Source of the DNA: Lojkania enalia
Taxonomy: Eukaryota > Ascomycota > Dothideomycetes > Pleosporales
Assembly (NCBI GenBank): GCA_010094045.1
Contig: ML986617.1
Location: forward strand, 1 to 64,000
DNA: 64,000 nucleotides
Direction of reading: 5' to 3'
The position numbers and the translations under genes are program-made. Position 1 is the first letter of the stretch. Every line of letters begins with the position of its first letter. Below the pieces are notes generated by a model. That model ran no database searches. It was not told the DNA's origin and saw only the letters and a program-made list of their open reading frames with translations. Of the stretch, positions 22,417 to 33,453 are shown in pieces.

Positions 22417-25044
22417 ATGGCGATTAAGGATCTGGAATCGATACCGGCACCATCCGTAATTCCGCCCAGGATCCTGTACCTGGATGCATATGACTCTTTC
22501 TCGAATAACATCATCGCTCAAGTTGAAATATGCTTGAATGCGAAAGTATCCAAGCTCTACATCGATGATCCGCGCTTCCAACCGGGTGCAAAACCAGCCT
22601 TACTCGGAACATCCCATAGCTTTCACGAATACTTAAAGCAATTCGACGCCGTGATTGCTGGGCCTGGGCCGGGAACTGCTATCGATGATAAGGATGTGGG
22701 TCTCATGAAAGAGTTGTGGAAACTTCAAGATGCAGACTTACTTCCAGTTTTTGGGATATGTCTAGGGTTTCAGTCCATGGCCGTAGCATTCGGGGCCGAT
22801 ATCGAGACATTGAAAGAACCAAAACATGGACTCGTCTCTGAGATTCTACACAAGGGCAGATCTATTTTCATTGGGGTTAACCAACTACTAGCGACTCAAT
22901 ATCACTCCTTACAGGTCAACATCGAACATCCCATTCAAATAAAACGGGCGGTCCGTTACCCCGGGGAGCTCTGGTGTTCAACTGGAAAGTGTCCGGACAT
23001 TGAGCCTCTAGCCTGGGACTTCGATAATCGAACTAATGGAGCTGTGCTCATGGCCTTTAAGCACGCCCAGAAACCATTTTGGGGCGTCCAATTCCATCCC
23101 GAATCGATATGTACGAATGATGAAGGCAAGCACATGATTCAGAATTGGTGGAAGTGCGCTCAAACATGGATTACCAAGCATGCGATCAAATCTACTCCCA
23201 TATCTGCGACGGTGCCATTATCAGTCTTGGAATACCAATGCGCACTCTCGTGCAAGCATATCAGTGAAGTTACACAACCTTTAGTGGCGAGCGTAAGGGG
23301 GACGCAATCAGACACTATTTTCCGCAAGACTGTATCAACTTTGGACCCAGAACGATTGGCGAAACTCATCAGGAATGGAGATTCGCACTCTCTACCGAAC
23401 CTTCCCCCTGATGTTGTCCACTGCGCAACAACTGGTAGCGGTAGGCTTGCAGTTGCGGATGTCTGCAACGTCTTCAACATACCGCGATCAGAAGCTATCA
23501 TTCTCGAGTCAGGGCTCCAAGCCGACCTCCTCCCATTGAAAGTAGGGACCGGTCGATATAGCATCATCGGCTTAGTCATACCTAGGGAAACTCTCCGGTT
23601 ACATTATTACACCGACACGAAACTCCTTCAGCTGCGCGATGGGAATAATAGTGTATATACAGAAACCCTAGTTGACAATGTTTGGTCATATATCAAAACC
23701 GTCATGAAGCACCTCAAGCCGAAACGCGAACCCTCCGGCCCGACTTTTGCCCCCTTCTGGGGAGGTTTAATGGGTTATGTTTCGTACGAGGCTGGCCTCG
23801 AACAGATCAACGTTCTTCCTGCGGCTTATCGAGAAAACGAGTCGGCCGTCCCGGACATCTGTTTTGCCTACATCACACGGACCATAGTCTTCGACCATCA
23901 GGTCAAGAAAATCTACGTGCAGAGCATCCGCTGTCCAGACGACAAGCCTTGGGTCTCGGGAGCAGTCGAAAGGATCTACGAAGCTGTTGGTTACAAATCT
24001 GCAGTCCCGACCCCTAGCCCGATGCCCAGACCTAATCCCTTCGATTCCATGCTTAAGGACCCAGTCATAGACACATATCTAGATCCTAACAAAACATTGA
24101 TTGCCGTCGCCGACCGCGCAGGATACTCATGCAAAGTCTCAAAATGCCAAAATATTATTAGCAAGGGCCATAGCTATGAGCTCTGCTTGACCACCACTAA
24201 CGAAATCCGCGCCCCAAAGTCATCATCCGCTGACTCCCCCTCTTCCACGAATGAGCTAAGTTGGAAGTTGTATAGTCGCCTAGTAAAGCAGAACCCTGCG
24301 CCCTTTAGCGCATACATCCGTCTTCACAACCTTCACATTCTGTCTTCTTCCCCCGAACGATACATAAGCTGGGATCGCAACGGCAGTGCACAGTGCCGTC
24401 CAATCAAAGGCACTGTCCGTAAACTTCCCGGCGTTACTCAATCTGATGCTCTTGCCATTCTTTCTTCACCCAAGGAACGCGCCGAGAATCTGATGATCGT
24501 CGACCTTGTCCGACACCAGCTCCACGGCGTCTACGGTGCCGGAAACGTTCGTGTAACACAGCTTATGAATATCGAAGAGTACGAAACGCTCTGGCAACTC
24601 GTCTCCGTCATCGATGCCGTGCCTCCTGGCGTTCAAAAGGCTCGCACACCGGATGAATGGGAGGAGCCTGCCGACTACGTGTCTGGCCGGAAGGCATCCC
24701 CTGAAACATCGAGTCTAGGCTTTGAAGCTTTTGTCCAGTCTCTGCCTCCAGGAAGCATGACCGGTGCGCCCAAGAAAAGGAGTTGCGAAATCCTCAAAGA
24801 CCTCGAAGGGGAGAAGCGGCGCGGAGTCTACTCCGGGGTCTTGGGATACCTAGATGTTGGTGGTGGGGGAGATTTCTCGGTTGTAATCAGAACGGCTGTT
24901 AAGATCGACAGTGGAGACAATGAAAAGGAGGATGTCTGGCGGATTGGTGCTGGCGGCGCGGTTACCGCGCAAAGTATACCAGAGGCCGAATATGAGGAGA
25001 TGTGTGGGAAATTTAGTAGCACAGCAAGGGCATTTAATAGATGA
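22417..25044 (+). CDS. 4-amino-4-deoxychorismate synthase (fused PabA-PabB)
   Basis: A bifunctional enzyme making 4-amino-4-deoxychorismate from chorismate and glutamine, for p-aminobenzoate and folate. It is a single exon of 875 aa; the ATG at 22417 is the first in frame. The N-terminal class-I glutamine amidotransferase shows LYLDAYDSFSNNI, the oxyanion segment VIAGPGPGT, nucleophile Cys115 in GICLGFQSM, and VQFHPESIC with the catalytic His and Glu. The C-terminal chorismate-binding half shows GLMGYVSYEAG, the motif LSSSPERYISW, CRPIKGTVRK, and GSMTGAPKKRSCEIL near the end. No PabC lyase domain is attached. Separate anthranilate synthase is excluded by the PIKGT motif and the fusion order. 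The lack of introns in a 2.6-kb gene is unusual here but normal for this enzyme family. Confidence 0.93.
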   Translation: MAIKDLESIPAPSVIPPRILYLDAYDSFSNNIIAQVEICLNAKVSKLYIDDPRFQPGAKPALLGTSHSFHEYLKQFDAVIAGPGPGTAIDDKDVGLMKELWKLQDADLLPVFGICLGFQSMAVAFGADIETLKEPKHGLVSEILHKGRSIFIGVNQLLATQYHSLQVNIEHPIQIKRAVRYPGELWCSTGKCPDIEPLAWDFDNRTNGAVLMAFKHAQKPFWGVQFHPESICTNDEGKHMIQNWWKCAQTWITKHAIKSTPISATVPLSVLEYQCALSCKHISEVTQPLVASVRGTQSDTIFRKTVSTLDPERLAKLIRNGDSHSLPNLPPDVVHCATTGSGRLAVADVCNVFNIPRSEAIILESGLQADLLPLKVGTGRYSIIGLVIPRETLRLHYYTDTKLLQLRDGNNSVYTETLVDNVWSYIKTVMKHLKPKREPSGPTFAPFWGGLMGYVSYEAGLEQINVLPAAYRENESAVPDICFAYITRTIVFDHQVKKIYVQSIRCPDDKPWVSGAVERIYEAVGYKSAVPTPSPMPRPNPFDSMLKDPVIDTYLDPNKTLIAVADRAGYSCKVSKCQNIISKGHSYELCLTTTNEIRAPKSSSADSPSSTNELSWKLYSRLVKQNPAPFSAYIRLHNLHILSSSPERYISWDRNGSAQCRPIKGTVRKLPGVTQSDALAILSSPKERAENLMIVDLVRHQLHGVYGAGNVRVTQLMNIEEYETLWQLVSVIDAVPPGVQKARTPDEWEEPADYVSGRKASPETSSLGFEAFVQSLPPGSMTGAPKKRSCEILKDLEGEKRRGVYSGVLGYLDVGGGGDFSVVIRTAVKIDSGDNEKEDVWRIGAGGAVTAQSIPEAEYEEMCGKFSSTARAFNR

Positions 25045-26577
25045 AACAGGATCTAGGGTATTAGAGTATATGGTGCGTGGCATATAGCCTCTGGAATGGG
25101 TTTGTGTGTAAGGCAATTACTTTATGGGTAGGTGATTCATATTCGAAATCACGGCGCAGGGGGGGGTTCAACATTCATGTCCAATTTCAACATCATAGGT
25201 AGTATACTGCATTAGAGTACAGTGAGCATATCACTCTCGTTTGGATTAGAGCGTGGATTCGGGTACATGGACGGTGTTGTATGTAGAGTATAGATATCCG
25301 ATACTGCAGCTCAGCGATTCTCAACACCCGCTTGAGCATTCCGAAGATTAAAGATTTGTTCGTAAGACTTACAACCCACTTACCGTCACTAATGAATTTG
25401 GTCAAGCGCTTACTTGAGTATGAAGTGCTATTACGGGTCTTCAGTGTTTCTAAGACAACGGAACGAACATTCAGCGTATTTGGGGGTCGAGATGCAGTCC
25501 GAAATCTCAGCAGATTCTCTACAAAGGCTCAGATTGAGTGTATAGAAATATATTAAACCGCAATATCATAGGAATATTTGAGGTTGGTGTATTTCTTGCA
25601 CCTGAGATGTCCTTTTCATAATGCTAATCGACGATTACATCATTCCTATGCCAATCTTCTATTACCGTGTACAGGAGCATATACAGAAGCAGAATCCAGT
25701 TTCGGTCCTACTACTAGGTTTCATGGGGATCCTTAACTACACCAAACGACGAGGAATTTAAAGAGAAAATTTGAACTAGCCTTTCGTAACATACTTTTGC
25801 AGTGCAATTATTCGCTCCATACTATCTACATACACACGCGACCGTAATGACTTGCCACCTACAGGAGCAAAATCCCACCCGTAAGGTTCCAGGCGAACAA
25901 TAAGGACATCTACAGTTTACGACAAAGCTGACATGTAGCTAAATTATGAATTCCTGTTCATCGGCCCACACCCAGTAGTGTACCGTAGATTGGATCGAAC
26001 CCCGTAAGAGCTTAGTTGGTCGGGGTTGTAGTCTCAATGCAAGGGTAGCAATTCCAAGAACAGCTAGACCAATCGAAGGTTACCTTAGGTGCTGTAGATT
26101 GGGCAAACGGCCCCAGGGCCGAAATTTCAGTCAGCTCGGATAGAACATAGAGCGAGCTGACTTCAAGTGGGCGGCCTTAGGGGAAGAGGTGTTATTCCGA
26201 TACTCCAACCTAGGCTTTAGAGAGAAAGTCTTCTCGGAGTAATGATTAGAGAAAGAATATCTTTCATTTGCTATCCTTGTGTCTTAAGCGGTAACTACAG
26301 GCGCTAGAGAAGTACTCAATTAGACGTATCTACCTACAATAAGCCGGAACTTAAAGCTCGATGTTTATGCCTACTTCATCTGCCAGTCTCCCTTGAAATT
26401 TTGCAATTTTAATTCAATACCTTTCGTCAAGCTTCTTCAGCACTACAATATCGCTAAATGTAAGTTTATCACACCCCATTTTGATGGGCTTGAGCATACC
26501 ATGGCTGTGCCTTATCAGCTACTAACTGCAACGAGTAGCGAAGTGCTACAACATACCGAGGCGACTATATTAGCATA
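25045..26577. other. Intergenic, no gene recognised
   Basis: 1.5 kb, mixed composition, with ORFs of at most 88 codons that look random. A G7 run occurs near 25160. A stretch near 26005 (GGATCGAACCCC) superficially recalls a reversed tRNA B box, but no acceptor stem or A box can be placed around it. Confidence 0.4.
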
Positions 26578-27510
26578 ATGTCAAAGCCGCAGATCGTCCT
26601 CGTACCTGGTGCATGGCACACGCCTGCCGCTTTCACGATCATCATCAAAAAGCTTGAAGATGCCGGTTACACAGTGTACTCGCGGCAACTCCCGTCGGTC
26701 GGGAACCCATTGCCACCCGAAGATCTCACGCAGGACATCGCTGCTCTACAGGAGCTTGTCACCGAGGCAATCAGCAGCGGCAACGATGTGCTCGTTGTGC
26801 CTCATAGTTGGAGTGGCATCGTTGCCGGAAGCGCCCTCGGAGGCTTCGGGAAGAAGCAGAGAGAGGAGAAGGGAGAGAAGGGTGGAATAATTAAAATTGC
26901 GTTCATGGCTGCCTTCGTGGTACCAGAGGGCGTTAGTTTGATGGACGCTATTCAGCATCAGATTCCGGATTGGTGGGACATTAAGGTATGTTTCTTATCC
27001 CATAAGATTCACTTAAACGCTCCATACGATTACCCATGTTAAACAGCTCCATGCCGATTCGGATTCTTTTTTGCTTCCTGGGACCACTACTGCATTCGAT
27101 AAAGAGCGCTTTATGTCACTTTCGTCTTAAACGGATACTCGACCTTTATATTGACGCGAGCATAGGGCGAGCACACTCATGCAAAAGATCCTTTTATCTT
27201 CTACAACGATCTTCCTGCGGAAGCTCAACAATACCACATGTCACAACTCCAATCACACTCTTTTGGTACCAAGAAGGCTAAATCTACAGGCGCCTGTTGG
27301 AAAGAGATCCCGTCGTGGTATCTGCTCTGCGAGGATGACCAAGCGGTTCCGGCGTTCGCGCAAGGTCTCATGGTTGATAGGGTTAAGGAGATGGGCGGTG
27401 ATGTTTTGGTGGAAAGGATTAAGAGTGGACATAGTCCATTTCTAAGTCAACCGGATTATGTGGTGGATTGGATACGGCGGGCGACTGGGGAGAATCCTAG
27501 GTTAGAGTGA
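26578..27510 (+). CDS. Alpha/beta hydrolase (EstC-like)
   Basis: Two exons (26578-26985 and 27166-27510), phase 0, give 250 aa. The N-terminus IVLVPGAWHTPAAF has the oxyanion-forming GAWH motif of the AB-hydrolase-6 family. The nucleophile elbow is VVPHSWSGIVAGSAL (Ser in HSWSG). The acidic residue lies in WYLLCEDDQAVPAFAQ, and the catalytic His in IKSGHSPFLSQP. The splice joins PDWWDIK to GEHTHAKDPFIFYNDLP, in line with relatives. Substrate unknown; relatives act on small esters or lactones. The 180-nt intron holds a 27-codon coding-like stretch after a second possible acceptor at 27046; using it would end the protein at 27130. Confidence 0.8.
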
Positions 27511-28069
27511 TGTGCCTCTGATATAAATCTTTACCCCCATTTTTTCCAAGGTCTATGTCATATCTATTCTCCGTAAGGAGTGAGCTGTGTTTTCAGCTGA
27601 GCCGGGGCTGGTGCTGGGAGAGGTACTCATGGGTTGAAGCTGGATTAGGGTCAAAGAAACCGAATCAAACCTTCCATAAGTGAAACCTCTATAGTATAAG
27701 AATTTCTCTAAAACGTCGAATATCAGCCAATTCGACATCATCTAACAATATGATCGCATTAATGTCGCTATTCGGGGCCCTATCCAGCCCCCCAACTATA
27801 AGCGGGGTAGTTCCGAGATGCTCTCCGATTCGGATCCCCAACTGGATTTCCATTCGTATAGACCGCTGGGACAAGCCCTCGGGCTTACATCCTTCATATT
27901 GTAGTTACTAATGCAAAATCCCGAGCGGGGACACATAAATGTCTCCTTCTTTAATCTCTCATACATTACTAAAACTGGCCGTGGACTCGCCCGTCCGTTT
28001 ATGTTTTTTTAGGCCTAATTTTATAGCCACTGCAATTGTAAGCTTCCTGGGCCGGAGCCCAAATCCGCC
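27511..28069. other. Intergenic with an unassigned minus-strand ORF
   Basis: 560 bp. A 61-codon minus ORF at 27689-27874 (with PLIVGGLDRAPNSDINAI) looks mildly protein-like but matches no family I know and has no clear splice partners. Otherwise this is the amidase promoter, with a T7 run near 28004. Confidence 0.3.
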
Positions 28070-29899
28070 ATGACCGAGCCCGCAATAGCAGACTGGAAAT
28101 CATTATCAGAATCAAAGCGCGCCGCCAACAACAAAAAGATCCCATCAGCATGGCGCCTACCATCCAGCATCACCGACCAAATCTCAGAGACATCTACCCT
28201 CAATGTATTAGACATTCCCAGAACCTGCGGCATCCTTACCCTAGAAGAGGTCGAGCTTACCGAGAAATACGATGCCACGGCGTTGGTCGAAAAAATGAGT
28301 AGCGGTGAAATCAAGAGCTACGACGTGACATTAGCGTTCTGCAAAAGAGCAGCCATAGCACAGCAACTCGTGAATTGCCTGACGGAAATATTCTTCGAGG
28401 AAGCACTTTCCCGGGCTCGTCAGTGCGACGACTATCTCGCAAAAGAGGGAAACCCGATTGGGCCTCTACATGGCCTACCTATATCTCTGAAGGTACAATA
28501 CTTTCACACCCCAACTCATATCTGATTTTGTTTGAGGGGAGACGAAGAGAATAAATGCGAGGCTAATATGCACAACAGGATTCTTTCAACGTGAAAGGCA
28601 CTCAGACAACCATCGGCTACGTCTCCTTCCTCTCCCATCCCCCAGCAACCCACAATTCCTATCTCGTGGATATCTTATTTAAAGCCGGAGCCGTTTTCTA
28701 CGTCAAAACAAATCTCCCACAGACCATGATGACTGCAGACTCTCACAACAATGTCTTCGGCCGAACGTTGAATCCTAACAAGCTCTGCTTAACTGCAGGA
28801 GGTTCGACTGGCGGCGAAGGAGCACTGTTGAAATTGAGAGGTAGTGTGATGGGCCTGGCAACGGACATTGCTGGTAGTAATAGGATTCCTGCGGTCTGTA
28901 ATGGAATCAGTAGTCTGAAGCCCACTGCTAGCAGGATTCCGTTCGGAGGCGGTGTGCCGCCGGGGAGGCTCGGGAGTCCGAGTTCTATCCTGCCGGTTAT
29001 TGGACCCTGTGGCCACAGTGTGAGGGATTTCGAACTGCTTATGAAGACAGTAATTGATAGTGAACCTTGGGGTGCCGACGAAAACGTGCTGAATGTGCCG
29101 TGGAGGAAAGTCGAGCCGGTCACGAAGCCGTTGAGGTTTGGATTGATCAGGGCACATCCGAAACGTCCACTTCATCCCCCGGTTGCGCGGACTTTGCATT
29201 CTGCAGCCACGATACTGAAGGATGCGGGGCATAGTATCGTCTTGCTCGATGACAAGATTCCCGACCTTTGGGAGTCAGCCATCCTAGCCTGGAAATACTT
29301 CCTCCTAGACCCAAAGAAGACACCGGTTGGCATCGTCAATGCAAGTGGCGAACCATGGGTACCCTCAATCGCAACAGTCGGCTTCGAGGAGCTGGCTGGA
29401 TGGCAAGCAAGTCTAGACGAGCTCTGGGACATGAATGTGGCGCGAGCAAAGATACTAAGAGCATACAAAGACCTAATGGTTAATAATAAGCTCGATGCTA
29501 TAATAATGCCTGGATATCAAGCTACGGCGGTGCCTCATGACACATATGGTGTGCCAGTCTACACGGTACTACAGAATCTACTCAACGTAAGGATATAACT
29601 TGTACCGAGGAACCTGACTAATTTACCCAACAGTATCCAGCCGGTATCTTGCCGTACCTGAAGGCCACGAAGCAGCTTGATGAACCTTTCTTCAAGCGGG
29701 ACGCAGGATATGAACCACCTTGTAAGTCATTCGCAGACTATGTACTTCGGGTTACACTAACGGACATCTCTCGTAAGACATCCCGGACGTATTTGAGGGC
29801 GCCCCGGGGACCATCCAATTAGTAGGCAAGCCAATGAAAGATGAGGAGCTCGTCGAAATAATGAAAGTTGTAGAGGGTTTATTAAAGGAGGCTTCATAG
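28070..29899 (+). CDS. Amidase (amidase-signature family, AmdS-like)
   Basis: An amidase-signature hydrolase that converts amides to acids plus ammonia; the closest type is the fungal general amidase/acetamidase. Four exons (28070-28492, 28579-29586, 29634-29721, 29778-29899) give 546 aa, matching AmdS (548 aa). Catalytic triad motifs: Lys in PLHGLPISLK at the end of exon 1 (continuing DSFNVKG), cis-Ser in AGGSTGGEGALL, and nucleophile Ser in TDIAGSNRIPA. Other family features are SYDVTLAFCKRAAIAQQLVNC and, at the C-terminus, FEGAPGTIQLVGKPMKDEEL. The Asn in GSN replaces the commoner Ile of GSIR, as in some relatives. It is convergent with the MMtag gene, 137 bp apart. The native substrate cannot be deduced. 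Confidence 0.9.
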
Positions 29900-30036
29900 A
29901 CGAGACATGACATTGGACGAAAAGAAATTAACGGATGAATGGCGGTGAAGGTCAATTACTATTCTATTCACCATTCGTATAGCACATCATAGTCATCCCA
30001 AGGTATAATTCTCGCTCCAAACGCCGCGAAAATGAT

Positions 30037-30889
30037 TTAGTCCCTCCTTCTATCGTACCTGCCAGAAGGAGACCTGCTTCTTCTCCGCCGGCGTCGATCT
30101 CGCGAACGAGAGCGCGGACGTTCGTCGTCTGAGTGCCGCGCCCTGTCGTGGCGGTAGTGTTCTTCGCGCGGCCGGCGGTCACGACTCCTGGATCTATGTC
30201 TATATCTATCATGATCCCTATCCCTCCGCCTATCTCCTGATCGTGAACGGTCTCTGTACTTGTCACGAGGATCTCGGGACCTGCTCCTGGAATGCCTTCC
30301 TCTTCTCCTTCTCCGATCGACGTCTCGGTCTCGGTCTCGGTCTCTTCTCGACCGGTGCTTCTCCTTGCGCTCCCCACTTCTATCCCTTCGACCCTCTCTC
30401 CAATCCTCGGTAGCACCCTCCGCTGCTTTCTCCTCTATAGCCTGATTAACTTCCATCCTCGTCGCTTTCTCACCCAACGGCGTTAAGTTCGCATTATCTC
30501 GATCGCGCTTCGGCACTGGGAGACCCATAGCAGCCAGCATCGCATCTTCTTCAGCCTCTTTCAGCCGTCGTTTCTCTTCCTTGATTTTGTCGGCCGCAGA
30601 TTGCTCGTCTTCCTCGTCCCCTCTGGCGTACCAGTTTAGATCGCGACCTTTTTGCCAGCGGCCGACAGCTATACGATATTAGCATACTGGAGGGCGAGAA
30701 TGGGGAGGGTGAGACGTACGCGCCATGACAGAGTGGCCTAGATAGTTCTCGCGCTGTGAATCCGCTTTCACATCTTCCCATTTGAAGTCGGCGCGCCCGC
30801 CACTGCAGCGAAGTTAGCTACTGATGTTGAAAGTGAGGATATAAAACATACCGGCTGCCTTCCTTGCGGACTGTCTGCACCAAATCCAT
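30037..30889 (-). CDS. MMtag-domain RS-rich nuclear protein
   Basis: Three exons (30889-30852, 30802-30720, 30668-30037) give 250 aa. The N-terminus is the MMtag domain (multiple myeloma tumour-associated protein 2-like): [12 protein letters not shown], then [33 protein letters not shown] and LNWYARG, all preserved across both introns. The rest is highly charged, with a helical [20 protein letters not shown] segment and a long Arg/Asp/Ser/His-rich tail of the RS/RD type, typical of splicing-associated proteins. A nuclear, RNA-related role is inferred. The frame is open upstream to an ATG at 31018, which would add 43 aa, but family members begin at MDLV, so 30889 is preferred. Confidence 0.85.
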
Positions 30890-31092
30890 GACAGGGTAAC
30901 GTTGATATCGGAGTGTGGAGTGGGCAATCGAGAAGTTGCGGAGCAGAGCTAACATCATATCTGAGGAGCTTTGGCCATCTTGGCACTGCCCACACTGACC
31001 AGCATAGCTCCCCGCCATCGTGAATTGAAAGCCCTCAAGCGCGCAAGCTCAACACGTTCCTCCTGCCCACACCCCGATCTCCACCTGCAACC
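30890..31092. promoter_or_regulatory. Bidirectional promoter between MMtag gene and med6
   Basis: The two start codons are 203 bp apart and point away from each other, so both 5' leaders and core promoters must share this interval. No clear TATA box is seen, and the med6 side is C-rich (CCCACACCCCGATCTCCACC). Confidence 0.6.
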
Positions 31093-32190
31093 ATGCCTCC
31101 CAAACACACTCCTCTAGACGAAATCCAGTTTGAGAACCTCCGGTTTCTCCACCAAGAACTCGGGGGCCAACTCAATAATGAGACCGTTCTGTGGTATTTT
31201 ATGAACAGCCCCTTCTACGATGCGAATTGTAACAACCACGCCCTCCTCTTCGGAAACGCACCTGACATCCATCGTCTAAGGACAGATAGGAAGTATCTCG
31301 AGGAAGCGCTGAAGATGCGTTTCCCCACTGGCTTGCAGTTCATGGTGGTTGCAGACCCCCAGGGCCCTGGACAACCATGGGTAATCCAGAAACAACTGAA
31401 GACGAGGGTGGATGATGCACAGGGGAATAATAGGATCGAGATTGAGGTTCGGGGCACGTATTATACCGTCGGCACCAAGATACACATGGCGCCGAGCTTG
31501 CTGGACGTGCTGCGGTCGCGGATGGTAAGCCCTTTCCAACCACTTCTCACAATCGGATGAGGATTTGGGGTCGAGGCTGATGACATGAAGCTCGGTATAT
31601 CAACTCGCCTCCAGGAGGTCTTCCACACGTCTCGCGAGCTAAACCACTGGTCTCCCGCAACCGGCCACACCTACCTCCCACCAAATCTCTACAGATCCGA
31701 CGCCAAATCCGTAGCGCCTGGTTTCGCAAGCCGTCTGGGTTCGCCCGGCCCCTCCGAAGCCGATCTCTCGCAAGCATTGCAAACGTCCCAGCCAGTTGAA
31801 GCCTCGACAACGGCATTCAACGATGACTTCTTCCTCGCCTCGCTCGCCCTGACCACGAAATACGGTCACGAGTACATGGACGAGAATCCGCTGCAGGGTG
31901 AACCGGGCTCCTTCGTCTTCGCCAGTACAAACCAGCGCGTCGAAGCAGTAAATAAAGCTAGGGCGGAAGCCCACACAGGGGCAACCCTATCCCTACCTAC
32001 CACGAGAGCAAACGAGGGCGGGAGTAGCATAGCTCCCACCCCAAAACCCGCCCCGACGGAACCGGCGTCGCGGAAAGGTAGCGTAGCCGTGAAAGCACCG
32101 CCGCCAGGCAAGGAGAAGCGGAGGAAGAGTAGAGGAATGACGAGCCCAACAAGTCCATCGGCACCTAGCGCGCCGTTAAAAATCGAGTAG
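31093..32190 (+). CDS. med6: Mediator complex subunit 6
   Basis: Med6 is a conserved head-module subunit of Mediator, which links activators to RNA polymerase II. Two exons (31093-31524 and 31591-32190), phase 0, give 343 aa. Seen: LDEIQFENLRFLHQ near the start, the diagnostic VLWYFMNSPFYDANCNNHAL, RYLEE/KMRFPTGLQFMVV-type features, and IEVRGTYYTVGTKIHMAPSL in a beta-rich core, followed by LQEVFHTSRELNHWSPATGH after the splice. The C-terminal third is Pro/Ser/Lys-rich and probably disordered, as in other ascomycetes. Confidence 0.93.
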
Positions 32191-33453
32191 GAAGCAGAGC
32201 TATTCGTGGTCGTTTTTGTAGTATCATGATACCCCGGTATATAGGCGTTAGGTCTCACTTTTTCCACCTGCATCGATGATAAAGGAATAGACCACAAGGT
32301 ATTTTCTGTCTACTAATACATATTTACTACGCAAATTCCAATTCCCTTACACATACATATCCACTTCGAGAGCCTAACTAATCATTATGCAAACGATCAC
32401 ACAATCAACTAAAATCTACACTAAGTCTTCAATCCAAAATCCCAGTTATCCCGTCTCAAGATATTCCCTCCCTTCTACCCTCACGCGACCCTTACCCCTT
32501 TCTCGAAACCCCACCTCGCATCTGCATATCGCCTCCCCTGTATCCGTACCACCCCCCACCCCCCACCATCCTAAAACTCCGTAATGCCCCTCCTTCTCAC
32601 GCCATCCATGAGTAGAATGTTTTATTTTCCGAACCATCATCTTTCGATTACTATGATACTCGTCTCTGAGACCGTTTCCAATAATGCACTGGCAACTCCG
32701 GAACCAAGTATCATCATGACTTTGCTTGATGTGAGAAAACATGTCGGAGTGGAGACGTGCGAGACTAGCTTACCCAAAGAGCGAAACAACAGCGAATCCC
32801 CAAGCCAGTCAAAGAAGGGCCCAGACAGCACAAGTGGGAGTACAGCATGGACAACATGACGCTCTACATAATTACCTATTACTTAAATTAGCCAGTAACT
32901 AATACCCGACCATCTTCCACACCAACGACACCCCTCTCCTTGCTCAATCGCCATCACATCAGTAGTATGCCATCAATCTGATCTCACACATCACAAAATA
33001 GCATCTCAGAACCCATGATACGAGTGGGTAAATCCCGGTTTCTCCACCAAGAAACCCGACGGATACGAGTCTTGACTAACTAATCATCCCTCTCAAAGAA
33101 TCAAAGCCCCTATCATCCCCAAAGAAATGTATGCCAAGCGCGATCCTCAAAAGAAAAGAGCTCTCTCCATCCGTACAAGGGAATCATTTCCCAAATGGCC
33201 TAGGTACTCATGCAACCTAAAAATTCCTAATACTCCCAGGGTATGGATTGGTAGTAACAAAGGAGACGGACAGAGAGGGAGATATTGATAAGGAAATTTT
33301 CAGGTATCGAGTAGGTTGAACAAAGGCAGAAGGAAATGGTATCTCTAAAGCTACAGGCCGGGTTGAAAGAAATCCTCATAGGATCCTAGGTGTCAAAAGT
33401 ATAAAAAGGTATCGTTCTGTTCAAAAGGGAAACAAGGGATGAAAGTGTCAAGA
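32191..33453. other. Convergent 3' interval of med6 and kinase gene
   Basis: 1.26 kb without a recognisable gene. The plus strand from about 32380 to 32590 is C/A-rich and G-poor (CCACCCCCCACCCCCCACC). It probably consists of the two 3' UTRs. Confidence 0.4.

Noticed and set aside
25985..26060. Possible tRNA (GGATCGAACCCC resembling a reversed B box)
   Set aside because: No A box, anticodon arm or 7-bp acceptor stem could be placed around it.
28789..29232. Minus-strand ORFs inside the amidase gene
   Set aside because: Shadows of the conserved amidase coding frame.
22417..29899. Metabolic gene cluster (MFS, pabAB, hydrolase, amidase)
   Set aside because: No backbone biosynthetic gene or cluster-specific regulator; the genes are housekeeping or unrelated and widely spaced.
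30890..31018. 43-residue N-terminal extension of the MMtag protein from an ATG at 31018
   Set aside because: Family members start at MDLV; the extension would fill the short divergent promoter and looks noncoding.
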